A stretch of 64,000 nt of DNA from Sabethes cyaneus (GCF_943734655.1 NC_071354.1:231997206-232061205), one strand, 5' to 3'; positions 34,401-46,239 are shown, counted from the stretch's first letter. Translations and numbers: made by a program. The notes: generated from the letters alone by a model not told the origin.

Positions 34401-37000
34401 GTGTGACAATCCCCAAACCGGATTGTTCTAACTGCTATGTAGTCTGCGTGTTGGTTGAGGGGTATTAAGCCGTTCGCCCCACTCATGGGGACTACCCGGA
34501 GAGCGGCGCGGCGGCTATCTTCTACTGGCAAGGTCCACCACCCAGAGCGTTTGAAGAAGATTCAAGCGGTCGTAAAACCTGTTTCAAGGAACTGAAATAA
34601 CTTTTGCACACAAAAACCCCGCTCACAACACAAGGAAAAGTGGCCCAAGTTAAACGCTGCTGCAGGCAAGAGTCGTTACCATGCACGTGACGTGACGGGA
34701 GCTCATTTATTCGGGGCTGAAGGACGTACTCTCGCTTGCTGGTGGTGCGGCTTTGACTGCCGGTACCGGTACCGCACAACATTGTAGTTGCCGTTTCGCA
34801 GAAACCGGCTCAGCGCACAATAAAGCCACTCTGATACATTCAAGCTGATAAGATAACCGGCAAAAACGTAGGCAACTGGAAGGCAAAACCCATTTCACCT
34901 TCATATTAATTTTTGTTCCGAGATCTTTTGCCGAACTATGATTGCTATAATTTATATCGGCCGGCGCTCCGGTTGATTTTTCCGTTGTTTACTAACCCGC
35001 GGAAATTTTTATGCACTTCCTCATGAACTAGTTTCGCTGTCAGGCCGTCAATCTTTCCTGCATTCACTAAAATCAACACACAAACAGCCCGGCAGCACCC
35101 ATACACGACGGACGCGGATACCGTTCCGGGAAGCGAGCGAGAAATGATCGTTTCCGTGTTCTGGTCGGAGACACGCAGCTGAGCTGCCGAAGCCCGGAGG
35201 GGTGCAGCACAACATGTCTCGGTGTGTTGATCACGCGAGCCGATCGTCAAAATTCTGTACGTTCTCGAAAATTACATTAACATACCGCGGTACGTCGTAT
35301 CATGTGCATCGAAAGCAAAAAGGGAAACCCCCTGGGCGATCTATAAATAGTCCGCTGAGCAACATGTTCGATGGTCGAGCAGCTTGAACTGCATCTAGCC
35401 AGTTATCGATCTGGGCCTGGGCTGGGTGAGGGCGGGTGCCGGGTGGATAATTCAAGCTGCAACTGAGGAAGGGTGTTGAAATATTTATTATTCTTTTTGT
35501 TCATGTTAATTAATGGATGGCGATTCTAGGCAGGTATTCGATTTCAATTCTTTGTAGTCAAGCGAAAATGCACTTGTTTATACCCGTACATCGAAGTACA
35601 CAACAATGGCAGACGGAAAAGCCAAAGCGTAATTATGCATTCCACCGTGATTTCCAGCTAACTATGCATTCCACTTCAACCTTTGAGAGCAGCATTCTGA
35701 CAAGGCTTCACGACGGTATCAACATGCTTTGCATAATGCCGTCCGCCGGCTGAAGCCATTAGCCGATGGACTGACTGATGGAAAAGAAACATCGCGAACC
35801 GTGATGTAACTGTCCGTTCGTCCATCCGTCCGTCCGTCGGACTGGTACCGACTGATAGACGGAGTAATAAATTTCGTAGAAATCTCCCGAGAATTCCGAA
35901 GGCTTTGGGGATCAATTCCTTGACCCGACGTATGATGCCCTGCTTACATACAACATGCCACCGGCAGAACGGTGGTTCCCTAACTAACGAGGAGTGTCTC
36001 GTTACATGACAAGATTTGTAGTTTTTAATGTCTTGTTAAGGGATTTTAATTATGTTTATGCCGTAGCTCTGCGGGCCAGTCAGCCGGGCTGTGAGCAGTA
36101 TGTTTTATTACCTTTGCTAAACAAATGACGTCCTACCGCTACGTAACACAGTCATAAAATACAGCTTGATACTGTAAACAGAGCACGGAATGCAACGAAG
36201 AATGTGGCGACATAAAATGCCGTCGTCGCTTAAGACTGGTTGTAGGTAATGGCTGTGTTTTCACTGTAGACTGCCCTAGACAACGTATCGAAAGGAAATG
36301 CGCCTACAGTCGCTGGGAAACATTATACTGGGGTGTAATAAAATATTTGTTTCTTTTTGTGCTTTTACATTCACATTTCGTTTCGCACAGGAAAGAAAAT
36401 ATGAATAATTGCTATTATGTGTGTTTTAATTACCATACTGCTTGCTGCCGGCTAAAGGCTTGTTCTAAGCCGAAGAGCCTACTTGAGAGGTTAACCCAAG
36501 ACTTGCAGTTGGTGTTATGTGATTATCTGTGATTATAGTTGCATTTTATAACGCTGCAATGGGTTAAACGAGCGGATTATCTATGGCAGATAAGAAATTT
36601 TCTAAACACGTTGATGCCAATCAGCAAAGCGAAAACAGAACGGCTTCGATCCGCATGGAACTAGATCTTTTAATACTGGTTAGAATCGGTGTTAATTGGC
36701 GAGAAGAAGAGACATCCGAGTATTGTCGGTTCCTTGTTCGTTGTGCGTTGTGCCAAGGGCTGATGATGATTTGATGATTGAATGTATGTCTTTCGCTCCA
36801 TCTTTTCGTGCAATTGCTAAAATGAGATCTACCAAAAAATGCTAAAAGCGGTAGGCTTAGTTTTATGGTGAAAAGAGATGACGGAGCACTTTGAGATGCT
36901 AATATTAAGTATGTTAATCGAGCACCAATCATCAAATTTGAACATTAGGCGTTACGGTTCAAAGCAGTCGGAGTCCGTTTTAATTGCCTTAAAGATTTTT
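31468..37000. other. Largely unique non-coding DNA
   Basis: I find no transposon signature and no recognisable protein. Open frames (31710-31934, 32954-33346, 34522-34904 minus, 34945-35250 minus and others) overlap on opposite strands and look incidental. CpG-rich patches lie at about 33100-33210 and 34300-34400. The segment is the longest repeat-poor part of the window. Confidence 0.45.
35335..35395 (+). promoter_or_regulatory. Candidate TATA-type core promoter
   Basis: GATCTATAAATAGTCC at about 35338-35353 is a good TATA box in a moderately G+C-rich context. A heat-shock-element-like GTTCTCGAAAATT lies about 75 bp upstream. No downstream coding sequence or strong initiator supports it, so it may be chance. 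Confidence 0.25.
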
Positions 37001-37009
37001 ACATTGTAA

Positions 37010-37460
37010 GTACAAAAATACCGATAACCAGGTGGTAGGATAGCTTTTTTAGTTCATTTACAAAGAGCGAAAAAAGCAGTGATCCCTGGGTACTCCCCTG
37101 TGGTACGCCAGAGATGTTACAAAACGAGTCAGAAAACTTCGGACCCGATCTTCACACTCAGCCTACGATACGAGCGCTAGGTACGAGTTTAGCCACTTGC
37201 AGAACGGAGCGGAAACTCCTAGCTTCTCAAGCCTTACAAGTTGGTAGGATTGCGTGATACATCAAACGGACGATCAAACGTTGCCTTCAGGTTCGTATAC
37301 ACTGCAGTAATTTGCACTCGTTCATTCATGCTGCGCAGGCAGAATGAAACGAAATCAACCAGTTTCGTAAAGTCAAAACGTTTTGGGAAAATCCCGTTCT
37401 AGTCAGAAGAAATGTAGTGTTGACAGTAAGTGAAAACCTTGTTCACATAAGGAAACATAA
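37010..37460 (-). pseudogene. Jockey/I-like reverse transcriptase remnant
   Basis: On the minus strand, about 37115-37000, the translation gives FCNISGVPQGSTQGSLLFSLFVNEL, matching the SGVPQGSxLGPLLFxLFINDL motif. Flanking codons are decayed, with stops. A trailing block at 37588-37640 (GCCTGCAAGTCGTAGGCG) recurs near 38025. Confidence 0.65.
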
Positions 37461-37889
37461 CTGAATCTTTTCAAAGGGTAGGGACAAAGACCTATTTCCG
37501 AAGTTAATGATGTTCTAACTGTTTTGGGTCTTTCGAGGGAAGGCTTTAGTCTTCGATAAAGTTGTTCGAACAGTTTCGGAGTTCTAAAACAGATACTGAG
37601 GAAGCCTGCAAGTCGTAGGCGAAATACGTATCTGTCAAGAATAAATATACATAATAGAATTAAATTGAATAAGTTTTCTTTTTATTTAATTCCAAAAATC
37701 ATTTTGTTTTTTACTAAACCAGCTCATGTGATTGGCTGAAGATTTGATCGATATGAATACATTATAAAAATTGACGAGCCTAAAAGTTCATTTGAAACGA
37801 ATTCCATTAACTTCAGGACTGGAAATAATTGGTATATTAATAATTGGTATTAAGCCGATAAGCTTCACTGCATTTGAGTAATCGTAAAA

Positions 37890-38080
37890 TAAACTGCAGT
37901 ATTTTACTACATTATGAGCGTTGTAGAAATATACATGGACCTAAACGATTGCCTTGAGGTACACCACATGATTCGCTAAATGGACAAAGAAGCATTATTA
38001 CCTTTTAGGAAATAGTCACTGATGAAGCCTGCAAGACGTAGACAGAATGCGTATCTACCGGATTCAAATCTCTCTAGAAT
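37890..38080 (-). pseudogene. Second reverse transcriptase motif remnant
   Basis: The minus strand at about 37995-37925 reads SESCGVPQGNRLGPCIF, the same VPQG motif. The GAAGCCTGCAAGACGTAGAC block at 38023-38042 repeats the one at 37600. Two related non-LTR remnants therefore lie side by side in the same orientation. Confidence 0.6.
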
Positions 38081-38089
38081 CTCTTTTTA

Positions 38090-38131
38090 CGTCCTTTCAT
38101 TTTACGTGATTTCGTTTTACGTCCAATTTTT
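38090..38131. repeat. ACGTCC minisatellite, left part
   Basis: TTTTTACGTCC, TTTTACGTGATTT and TTTTACGTCCAATTT words follow one another. The same type of repeat resumes at 39745-39830, so the element between appears to have inserted into it. Confidence 0.6.
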
Positions 38132-38309
38132 GACGTAGGACTACGGCTTTGTTTATTATACTAGGACTAGGTAGCACTTTGTGTAAATGAAAATAGAAGT
38201 GTAACGTTTGAATGAAAAATTTCAACTACTAAACGAAACTGAACAATTTATGTGTCGTTGGATAGATAAAACCACCAGCAATTTTATGGAGGGGTGAAAA
38301 GCAATTTTA

Positions 38310-39065
38310 AGGAGGACGTAAGAGGGAGGGGGGCTCATATACAAATAAAACACAAAGTTACTTAAAACTCAAGAACTAATCAAGAAAATGGAACCAAATT
38401 TGGCATGTAGGAGTTTCAGACTGTAGGATTTTTTTCTACGGTGTACTGAGACCCCTTCTCCTTCTAAGAGGGGGGGGGGGGGGGGTACTCCCATACAAAT
38501 GAAATACAAATTTCCTCATAACGCCAGAGCTAATCAAGCAAATGAAACCAAATTTGGCATGTGGGGGTTTCAGAATCAGGCAAGAATTTTTTCTATGATG
38601 AATTGAGACCCCTCCCCTCTTTAGGAGGTGGGGGGGGGGCGGCTCCCATACAAATAAGATACAAATTTCCTCAAAACTCGAGCCCTACCCAAGCAGCAAT
38701 GTGAGTTTTATTGTACTCTTCTGGTGGTCTTCAAGATTAATCTTGGTCTTAAATGTCATCAAAAGAGTGTAATAAAACTCAAATTGTTAATTGGGTAATC
38801 AAGCAAAAGGAACCAAATTTGGCATGTGGGGCTTTTAGAGGCCAGAATTTTTTTCTATGGTGAATTATGACCCCTTCCATTTTTAAGAGGGGGGGACTCC
38901 CATACAAATGAAATACTAATTTCGTCATAACTCGAGAACTAATCGAGCAAATGGAACCAGATTTGGCATGGCATTTGGAGGCATGAATTTATTTTATGAT
39001 GGTTAGAGACCCCTCCTCCTGTGGTAGAAGGATAAGGATTCTCATATGAATAAAACAGAAATTTT
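38310..39065 (+). repeat. Helitron array fragment without element ends
   Basis: Four to five of the roughly 145-bp units (CTAATCAAGCAAATGGAACC, AAATTTGGCATG, G-run, CCCATACAAATG) are present, in the orientation of the 61-kb copy. No TCTATACC start or CTAG end is visible, so it is a fragment. A G-run of about 16 lies at 38470-38485. Confidence 0.8.
38688..38795. mobile_element. 108-bp TA-flanked MITE, copy 1
   Basis: It begins CCCAAGCAGCAATGTGAG and ends AATTGTTAATTGGG, with TA at 38686-38687 and 38796-38797. The neighbouring Helitron repeat units give the empty site (GAACTAATCAAG), which confirms the TA duplication. Terminal repeats of about 25 bp carry GAGTTTTATT. Other copies are at 40942 and 57437. 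Confidence 0.9.
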
Positions 39066-39744
39066 TGCGTATTTTCCATATTTTCTGCTATGTAACAAGT
39101 GGTAAGCTGTGAAAGTAAACTAGTAAAACCTTCTCGGAGCAAAAGACAGTGAATCGACGCAGCTAACTTACGCACCTGTTGCCATTCATGTCAAAAGAGG
39201 ACATTCGAATGGCACGTTATATATGCGATGAACGTACTTTGGCCTTAATGTTATTTGTAACCAATGGCCCTTTTAAAGGCCACAAGCGAGTTAAAGTAAG
39301 ATTATTGAAAGATGTCAAGCTAAGCAATAGTCTGTGGGCTGGTCATTCGTTACTATTTCAAACTTTATGATGCACACAAGTGATTTTTAAAAGACGATTT
39401 ACCGTTGATCTCGAGAAAAATTCGATCGAAAAATCGCAACGGACGGAGCGCTCAGAAAATGGTGTCAACTAGGCGAGTAAAAACGGTCTCAATGGTTGCA
39501 GGCGGTGTACCTATGAACCTCCGTTCACGTATTTTCAAAGCCACCATTGCATTCAATGAAGAATTGAATCTGAATATTTCGCTCTTCTCTTTTAAATATT
39601 CACTTAAACAATGGCACTCGCAGATTCTTATAAACCTACATATGCCAGAAATGCAGTTTACATTAGTTTTTGATCTAATGATCTGATATAGTCCTACGTC
39701 ACCCTTTCGTACAACCCTTAGGGCTGTATACCTTGTAGTTTTTT

Positions 39745-39830
39745 ACATCCGAAATTTGAATTAACGTCCTCTCGTTTCACGTCCAAAATTTGAATTAATG
39801 TTCTCTTTTTTTACGACCGATTTTTTTACG
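39745..39830. repeat. ACGTCC minisatellite, right part
   Basis: Units such as TTTTACATCCGAAATTTGAA and TTTCACGTCCAAAATTTGAA continue the repeat at 38090-38131. Confidence 0.6.
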
Positions 39831-39989
39831 TCGCCCCAATAGTGGACTTAAAACAAGATTTGATTGTTGTAAAATTCAACCGGAAAAAGACTAACCTTTC
39901 CTTTCTTGCATGTATACAATAAACGGTACACCTGCTGGGCAGATGGCTTTGTAGTCAACAAATCTTCGGTAGAATTCTACAGAATAACC

Positions 39990-40625
39990 TTTTGACTATG
40001 GGCCTTAACTACGCGGTTTTGAACAAAACCAAATGTTGAACAGGCGATACTTGACATCGAAGCTGGCAGTAAGAGCTGCCAACTTTCGAACGCATAAATA
40101 AATAAATCCGACATGAAGACTTTTCAAGAATTGCCTCAAACCCCCGTCCACTATTGCTTGAAAAGCAGATAAGGGTAACAAAATTATCATCATGGATCAA
40201 ACTTATTATGGTGAACTGCTGCAGGCAACAAAGAAATAATCCGCTTGCTGATGTGACAAAAAGCTTTGAAAATATCATGATTAGGTAAGGTTTGTAAATC
40301 TCATTTTAATGAGAATAAAGAATCTCCCAAAGATCAAGAAACCTGGCAATGAAATGAGAATGATTATTTCGGCAGAAGGATTTTCAACAGAAAATTGTCA
40401 AAACGGCTGGTTGAAGAATTTCAAGCCATGCTAGGAAAATTTTTTAGTCAAGCAGTTAAGAGCACAAAAGATTTGACCGATAAATTAAAAAAAACATCTG
40501 GCTACATTGAGGATGACGAATTGTTGGTTTTATTATTTGATAAAACTGCGTTGTTCCCCAGTATTCCACTGAATGAAGCTTTGTCCCTTCTCGAATACGA
40601 ATTATTCTCGAAATCGAATACCCAA
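39990..40625 (+). pseudogene. Penelope-like element reverse transcriptase, N-terminal part
   Basis: The motif MGLNYAVLNKTK near 39997-40035 and KADKGNKIIIMDQTYY near 40165-40210 match the start of Penelope-type reverse transcriptases. The frame 40395-40625 gives VKSTKDLTDKLKK and then LFDKTALFPSIPLNEAL, the motif A region (the family has SFDVxSLFPSIP). Frameshifts separate the parts. The frame is cut at 40625 by a Helitron, and the protein resumes at 41937. Confidence 0.8.
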
Positions 40626-41936
40626 TCTATATATATAAAAGTAAGCGTGAATATGTTTGTATGTTTGTATGTTCCTCCATAACTCCAGAACGCCTTGACC
40701 GATCTCTACCAAACTTGGTACACATGTTGCTTGATAAAAGAGAATCAGTACTGCGAGATTGATAAGAGGGGGGGGGATCGTAACAGCGAGGGAGGTCCAT
40801 AACTCCGAAATGGCTGGACGGTTCTTCACCAAACTTGGCATACATTTTCTTTGACATAAGGGAATCAGCACTGAAGGGTTGACAAGAAGAGGAAGGAGTG
40901 GGGTTCATAACAAGGAGAGGTGAGGCCATAACCCCAAGGCCCCCCTGCAACAATTTGAGTTTTATTGTACTCTTATGGTGTTTTTCAAGACCATCATAGG
41001 AGTAAAATAAAACCCAAATTATTACTTGGGCGGTTCTTCATCAAATTTGGCACACATGTTCCTTGGCATAAGGGAGTCAGAACTCAGGAGGTTGACAAAA
41101 GAGAAGGTTCATAACAGGAAGGGGGTCGTGACAGGGGGAAGGCCATAACACCGAAATGCCTGACAATTCTTCATCAAACTTGGCACAAATGTTCCTTAAC
41201 ATTAGGAAATCAGCTCTGGGAAGGTAACAAAAGGGGGGAATGCCTAACAAGGGGGGAGAGATCTAAATAACTAAAAGCGGTTGCGTTTCTCTTGCATTTA
41301 ACCCGATTGCAGTTGTGCAACTGACTTTGAGAAAAGAAATAAACCTTTGTTTCGCTGCCATCACAGTGTTTTTTATTGAACTAATTAGCTAATAATTAGC
41401 TACGTGACAGAAGGGGGACCTGACTGGGAAGGAACCGACATATAAGGGGGACGAGGAACGTGAGTATGAATGTATGTTCCGCCATAGCTTCGGAACTTTT
41501 TGACTGTTCTTCATCGTTGTTTGTCACGCACATGTTTTTGGCATGTTTCTTTTCTGCCGGGGGGTTAACAAAAGAGGAAGACGGTCTCTTACAAGGGGAG
41601 AGAAAAGTTCAAATGGGTAAAGGGGTACGTTTCTCTTGCATTTGGAGCGATAGTTGTAAAAGTTGTTTTATTTCTGAATGGGGGAATAGGGTGGCCATTA
41701 AAATGGGAGAGGTTCAAAAACATAAAAAAGGTTTTTTGTCGATTTATTGGGATTATCGAAAAGAAGACAGATTTACAAGTGGTTGGGACAACGTGAGAGG
41801 AACTGACAAAGGGAGTAGACATATTCAAAGGAAAAAAGGGTTTTGTTTCTTGCATTATGAGAGTTTTCATTACAAAAACAAATATACAAGTGACTGAGTG
41901 ATAAGGGGCCCCGAGGGAAATCGGGTAATCAGCTAG
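40626..41936 (+). mobile_element. Helitron-like element, 1311 bp, inserted in the Penelope reverse transcriptase
   Basis: It starts TCTATATATATAAAAG after a host A (40625) and ends CTAG (41933-41936) before a host T. A hairpin CCCGAGGGAAATCGGG (41910-41925; 5-bp stem) lies 7 nt before the CTAG, close to the canonical Helitron 3' structure. The host protein similarity stops at one junction and restarts at the other. Inside are about four units of roughly 120 bp (CACCAAACTTGGCAC plus AGGGAATCAG words). No RepHel open frame. The 145-codon frame 41460-41897 has no recognisable domain and is probably incidental. Confidence 0.85.
40942..41030. mobile_element. TA-flanked MITE copy 2, internally shortened
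   Basis: The core GCAACAATTTGAGTTTTATT and the end AAATTATTACTTGGG match the copies at 38688 and 57437, with a gap in the middle. It lies within the 40626-41936 Helitron, so it inserted after or with it. Confidence 0.75.
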
Positions 41937-42235
41937 TACTTATATGAAATCAACACGCCTTTGTATGAGTAAAAATCATTTTTCTTTTCTGGGCAATTTT
42001 TAAAAGCAAACTGAGAAGCACTTATGGGAAATCCCCTTTCACCATTTCAAATGTAGACAATGTAGAAATGCAATTGAAGAAATAAAGGAAAAGAATTTCT
42101 TGCCAATTCGCTGGTGAAGAAATGTGAACGACAGTTTTTGCATTACAAAGCTCGATGAACTCGAAAAGTTTTATGAAAATACAAACAATATCCATAAGAA
42201 TATATGCTTTCCCATTGAACAAGAATAGAATAGCA
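41937..42235 (+). pseudogene. Penelope-like reverse transcriptase, continuation
   Basis: One frame reads LCMSKNHFSFLGNF, then KQTEKHLWEIPF (the family has KQTxGTxMGxPLSP), KEKNFLPIRW and NVNDSF (the YVDD-like catalytic box, degraded), and FYENTNNIHKNICFPIEQE. This is the normal order for the catalytic half of a Penelope reverse transcriptase. Stops are present in the frame near 41997 and 42111. The Asp-Asp box is not intact. Confidence 0.8.
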
Positions 42236-42284
42236 AAATTTTGTTCTCAGTAAAAGAACCATACAAGCGAGTGCCTGTAGCTTG

Positions 42285-42565
42285 TACTTTATACGCCCCC
42301 ATCACTCTCCGCTATCAGTTTATACTCCGTCAAATATCGTCCGCAGGTCCAGAAAGAACTACCGGTCTAATAAGGGATTTGTACATTGTCAACTTCGTAC
42401 GGCGGCATATGCTTCTCAAAATATTGAGTAGCGTTAAGCGAAGGGCTAAGTAAGCCTGATTTCTCGCTTGAATGCTCCGCTGTATCTCCTTACTAGTGTT
42501 ATTGTCTACGGTCATCAGCTATCCCGAATACATGAACTCATCAACATCAATTTGCGCTATGTTTG
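42285..42565 (-). pseudogene. Non-LTR reverse transcriptase C-terminal remnant
   Basis: The minus strand reads DVDEFMYSG, then MTVDNNTSKEIQRSIQARN with RRTKLTMYKSLIRPVVL. The family pattern is VDEFVYLGSLVTxDNxTSxEIxRRI then RTKLxxYKTLIRPVxLYG. It starts next to the Penelope remnant and is a separate element. Confidence 0.75.
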
Positions 42566-42764
42566 TTACCCAGAGAACGAAAGTTATTTCATTTTTTCAA
42601 TATATAAAGCCCCACACAAGTCACGTTGATGTGCAGTTTTAGTGCCGATGCAGCGCTGATTGCAAATGTGGCAGCAAATGCCGCCCATGACAGCAAAAAG
42701 ACTCGCTGTATTCCACGTCATCTGCAACGACGAAGTCGCTAAGATAATGTCCATACAGGAGGAA

Positions 42765-42850
42765 ATCCGTACTCTGCAATTACGTCTGTGGTTCCACAAG
42801 GCAGTAATGTGGAACCCTTCAAATTAGCGATCTACCTCAATTTTTTTTCA
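42765..42850 (+). pseudogene. Reverse transcriptase motif fragment
   Basis: A short frame SVVPQGSNVEPFKLAIYLNFF matches the VPQGSxLGPLLFxLYIND motif. Nothing else of the protein is recognisable nearby. Confidence 0.5.
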
Positions 42851-45800
42851 AGTTTTCATTCCATTGCTAGAAATTTCCGTATACTAGCGAGTTGAAACTA
42901 CTTTGTATTGTAAGGATTCAAAATAATACAGGAGAACTTCATCTCGACTTTAGTCCGAAACGATCGAGAGTGTGCTACGACTGCAGTCGTCAATGGTAAC
43001 GTTTTTGGTTTGACTTTCCTATCCGGCCTGTTAGAACCTACGGCAACAGCAAACCTGTTGTCACCTCGTCTAGTGACCCCGACCGACGAAGGCAAAGTTG
43101 GTTCGTTGGTTGGTTGGCTGGTTGGTCGGTATCTATTACAGACTTAACAAAAGCGCAAACAACCAAGCGCAGGCCGCTGCGCGCTTGAACAGAACGACAA
43201 CGAGGCAAGCAGCAAGCTGGTTGGTTGGTTGTTTGTAATGCAAATATAAGCCCCCGATAATGAATGCCGAAATTTGAACTGTGGCACACGCTTCTTCGGT
43301 ACCAAGTACCTAGTAGGTAATTTTTCCGTGGCAGTGGTCATGTTAAAGAAAGCTCCGCCAGCAGAGGTTAGGTGCATGAGTTGACACGCACGGGTAGTGC
43401 CAAATAACACGGGTACGGGTACTGTGTACGGTGGAATTTGCATATCGAATTGTGTAATGTGAAACAGTTGAGCGAACCACGGGGCGAACTGCCATGACAG
43501 GAAATAAAAGGTGGATGACTTAGAAGCGGGCAAGTTCTGCCCGCAAAAGTGTGTCAACTTAATGCTTTCTTCTGCGTTATGATGAAATTGTTTTCAGTTC
43601 AGTACTGTTCTGGTGTAATTGTAAGCAAGCTCTGCAGACATGAAAAATAATGTGTTCCGTGTTTTTGTTTATTTTAGCATGGAGGCAAATAAAACGAACT
43701 TCGGACTGCAAACCCGGCGCACCAGTTTGCACCGAGGCGAACGACTTCTTTACGCCCAATCAAATTTCCAGCGGAAATCGAATAAATTAATTCATCCTTT
43801 TGCTCGCCTTATAACTAGTAGCATCAACCTGAAGTGGAAATCTATTCTGTACGACCACGCTGGCGCGCTCGCTCGCTGGTTGGCGACTGGTAAAGTGAAA
43901 CCGGAATGCGTGGAATGTGGAGGTCACGCTGTGGCTGTCGTCTGTAATTACATGGCTTTTGCTATGCAACTAGGTCAACCATGCTGCTGGTAAACGCATG
44001 TTGTTAGCTCCTCTAAACAACAACAGCAACGTTGTTGATTCACTGTTACAACAGTAGTGGCACTTTCGATTCGAAAAGCATCGTTCGATGCTGATGTCAC
44101 CAATTTCGCGGTAAGGTGAATCACTTCTCCGCCTACGAAGGAGGCACGTTCCGCGGTAGACAGAGCTCGATGGATTTCCATGAGAAACTCAATGGAATGT
44201 AAATTGGTTCTTGTACCAGTAACGACAGAAACAGGATTAGTTGTGGTTGCTTCGGTAGCAACAAACAAGACTAGGGGTAATTAAGATCTTCATTACTTTA
44301 ACCGCGGCCACTATACAGCATTGAGTGCTAATCAAACCGCATGTCATTCCGTCAGGTGGAATTTGATTAAGTGCTCTCTCGTCGTTCGTTGTACGCCTCC
44401 CAGTTCGTTCCCGTTTCGCCAGCGTTCGTGATCGAACCCCAACAGAATTCGCCAGAGTGCGATGCCCGAGCGAATGCCGCCAATAAACGCATCAGTGTTA
44501 ATAACCGTAACCATTACGGTTACCTCGTTAAATCTACCGTCATTGAAGTGGTTGCCAATTTCACGTTACTTTGTTGCAACGGGCAGCCTTTCTCTTCCCC
44601 TTCTCTGACGAGAAGGCGCGATCCCGACAGGACCGACCGACGATCGGCCGGAGCGCTTCTCGTTCGTAACCCTGTTTCAATTTACCACCATAAATCTTCA
44701 TTCGATTTACGGGCGCGAATGAAAGTGCCCCCCGACTCGGCTTGAACCCCAAGTGAGAGGCGAAGATAACCAGCAATGCTGAAAGAGAGATGATTAATAA
44801 AGGCTGTCACTATGCACACTGCACTTTCCGCATACTTCGGATTGTAAACGTCTCGGTTGGGTAAGGTTTATTGCGTTTCTATGTTCTTCATGCTAAGGGT
44901 TATGTGAGAGGAATCTTGCTCGGGCATTCAGCTTTTACTGTGCCAATCGTTTCTGAATTTCCCAATAAAATGGCCTTATGTAACGTAATTAGTAACCTGA
45001 CTGTGGAACGCTTTCCGAACTGCACAACCATCAATCCATTGATTTTAGTGAAAGAAACACGTTCCTTTTGATGTTTTAACCACCGAAAAAAAAACTGCAA
45101 CCTTTCGCTTTTGGTCCGAATTCCTTTTCCGCGTTCAAAGACAACGCCACGGCAAAAAAGCAGCAACTACACAAGTAAAGTAGTGGATACAATCCAAGAC
45201 GATCAATTTGGAGGTGTGACTGAATCCCGCGCTCGCTTCGGTTGCGGTGGGACGCCAATATCGGCCCGGCAGACGGTTCAGTATAGAACTGAACTCTTTC
45301 ACTTGAACGTCGTTGATCTCCGGCTAATGATACGGGCGGCACAGCTGGTCCCTCATTACAGCGCCGCTTTTGCCTGCGGGCGCGCACAGGATCGTCGGCG
45401 GTGGCGCGGTGACTTGTGACTTGTGGCCGACACGCCATACTATTGGAACCATAAAATTGTTACGTTTATTTTAAGACGACGGCCGTTTATTATTTCCTCG
45501 TAGTTTCTTATGCCATTTTGCGCCTGCCGATCTGCCACGCCGGGCGGCGGCGTTGTGGGAATGACAGATTTTGAGTACAGACTGTTGTACGGAGCTATAA
45601 ATAATTTTGCGCCATCGGGTTGCGCATGTGCCGATTTTAGACTGGTGGCAGCATTATGTGTGAAATGTGTTTGCCACGACACACGGTGCTAGACGACGGT
45701 AGGTACTTACGACCGAGTACCGTTCTTTTTTAATTATTTTTCGACCGCGACAATCGATTATCGGGAGAAATTTAAAACCGTCATATTTTTCTGGTAAAAT

Positions 45801-46235
45801 ACGAGGCAGCTCTCTCTGAGTCAATAAAAGTTTAAGCGATATTTTCCGGATGTCAGTTTTTCATAAACTTGGCATCGAATATCAGGTTTCGACAGGATAG
45901 AATAAATAGGTTGGAATATGTAAATCCCAACATGTCTAGACATGATCAGGGTAAAAATTATGGTTGCAGTTGGTTCATCTATCTTTCTAGCAATAAAATA
46001 TCTTGAAGTTGAACGAATGATAGAGACGAATATAAAAAGGATTTTTAATAAGCTTCCTCGGCCATAAACTTCATCATGTACAACTGACGATATGTCCTAA
46101 AGGAATATTAATTTTTGATTGTTAAATTTTGAAACCCCTAACTACCACATTTGGCATGAATGAAATGTTCACCAATAAATAGTTTAAATTTTTGTCCATG
46201 TCCAAAATATCCGTTTCTTTACCAGCAGTAGGTAT
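42851..46235. other. Mostly unique non-coding DNA
   Basis: No family from elsewhere in the window recurs here. Overlapping open frames on both strands (43144-43557 minus, 43640-43993 plus, 44371-44745 plus, 45076-45438 minus) have no recognisable similarity. A GGTT run lies at about 43100-43120. G+C content is higher at 44550-45420 than in the flanks. Confidence 0.4.
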
Positions 46236-46239
46236 TAGA

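Larger units (their letters stand above)
38132..39744. mobile_element. Dispersed element with GACGTAGGACTACG end, copy 2
   Basis: Both ends match the 27478-29014 copy. The interior holds a Helitron-derived array fragment (38310-39060) and a unique stretch with a 63-codon frame at 39179-39370 that I do not recognise. It is flanked on both sides by the ACGTCC minisatellite. Confidence 0.6.

Noticed and set aside
41460..41897. 145-codon open frame inside the 40.6-kb Helitron
   Set aside because: No RepHel motif or other domain is visible, and the reading reflects G- and A-rich element sequence.
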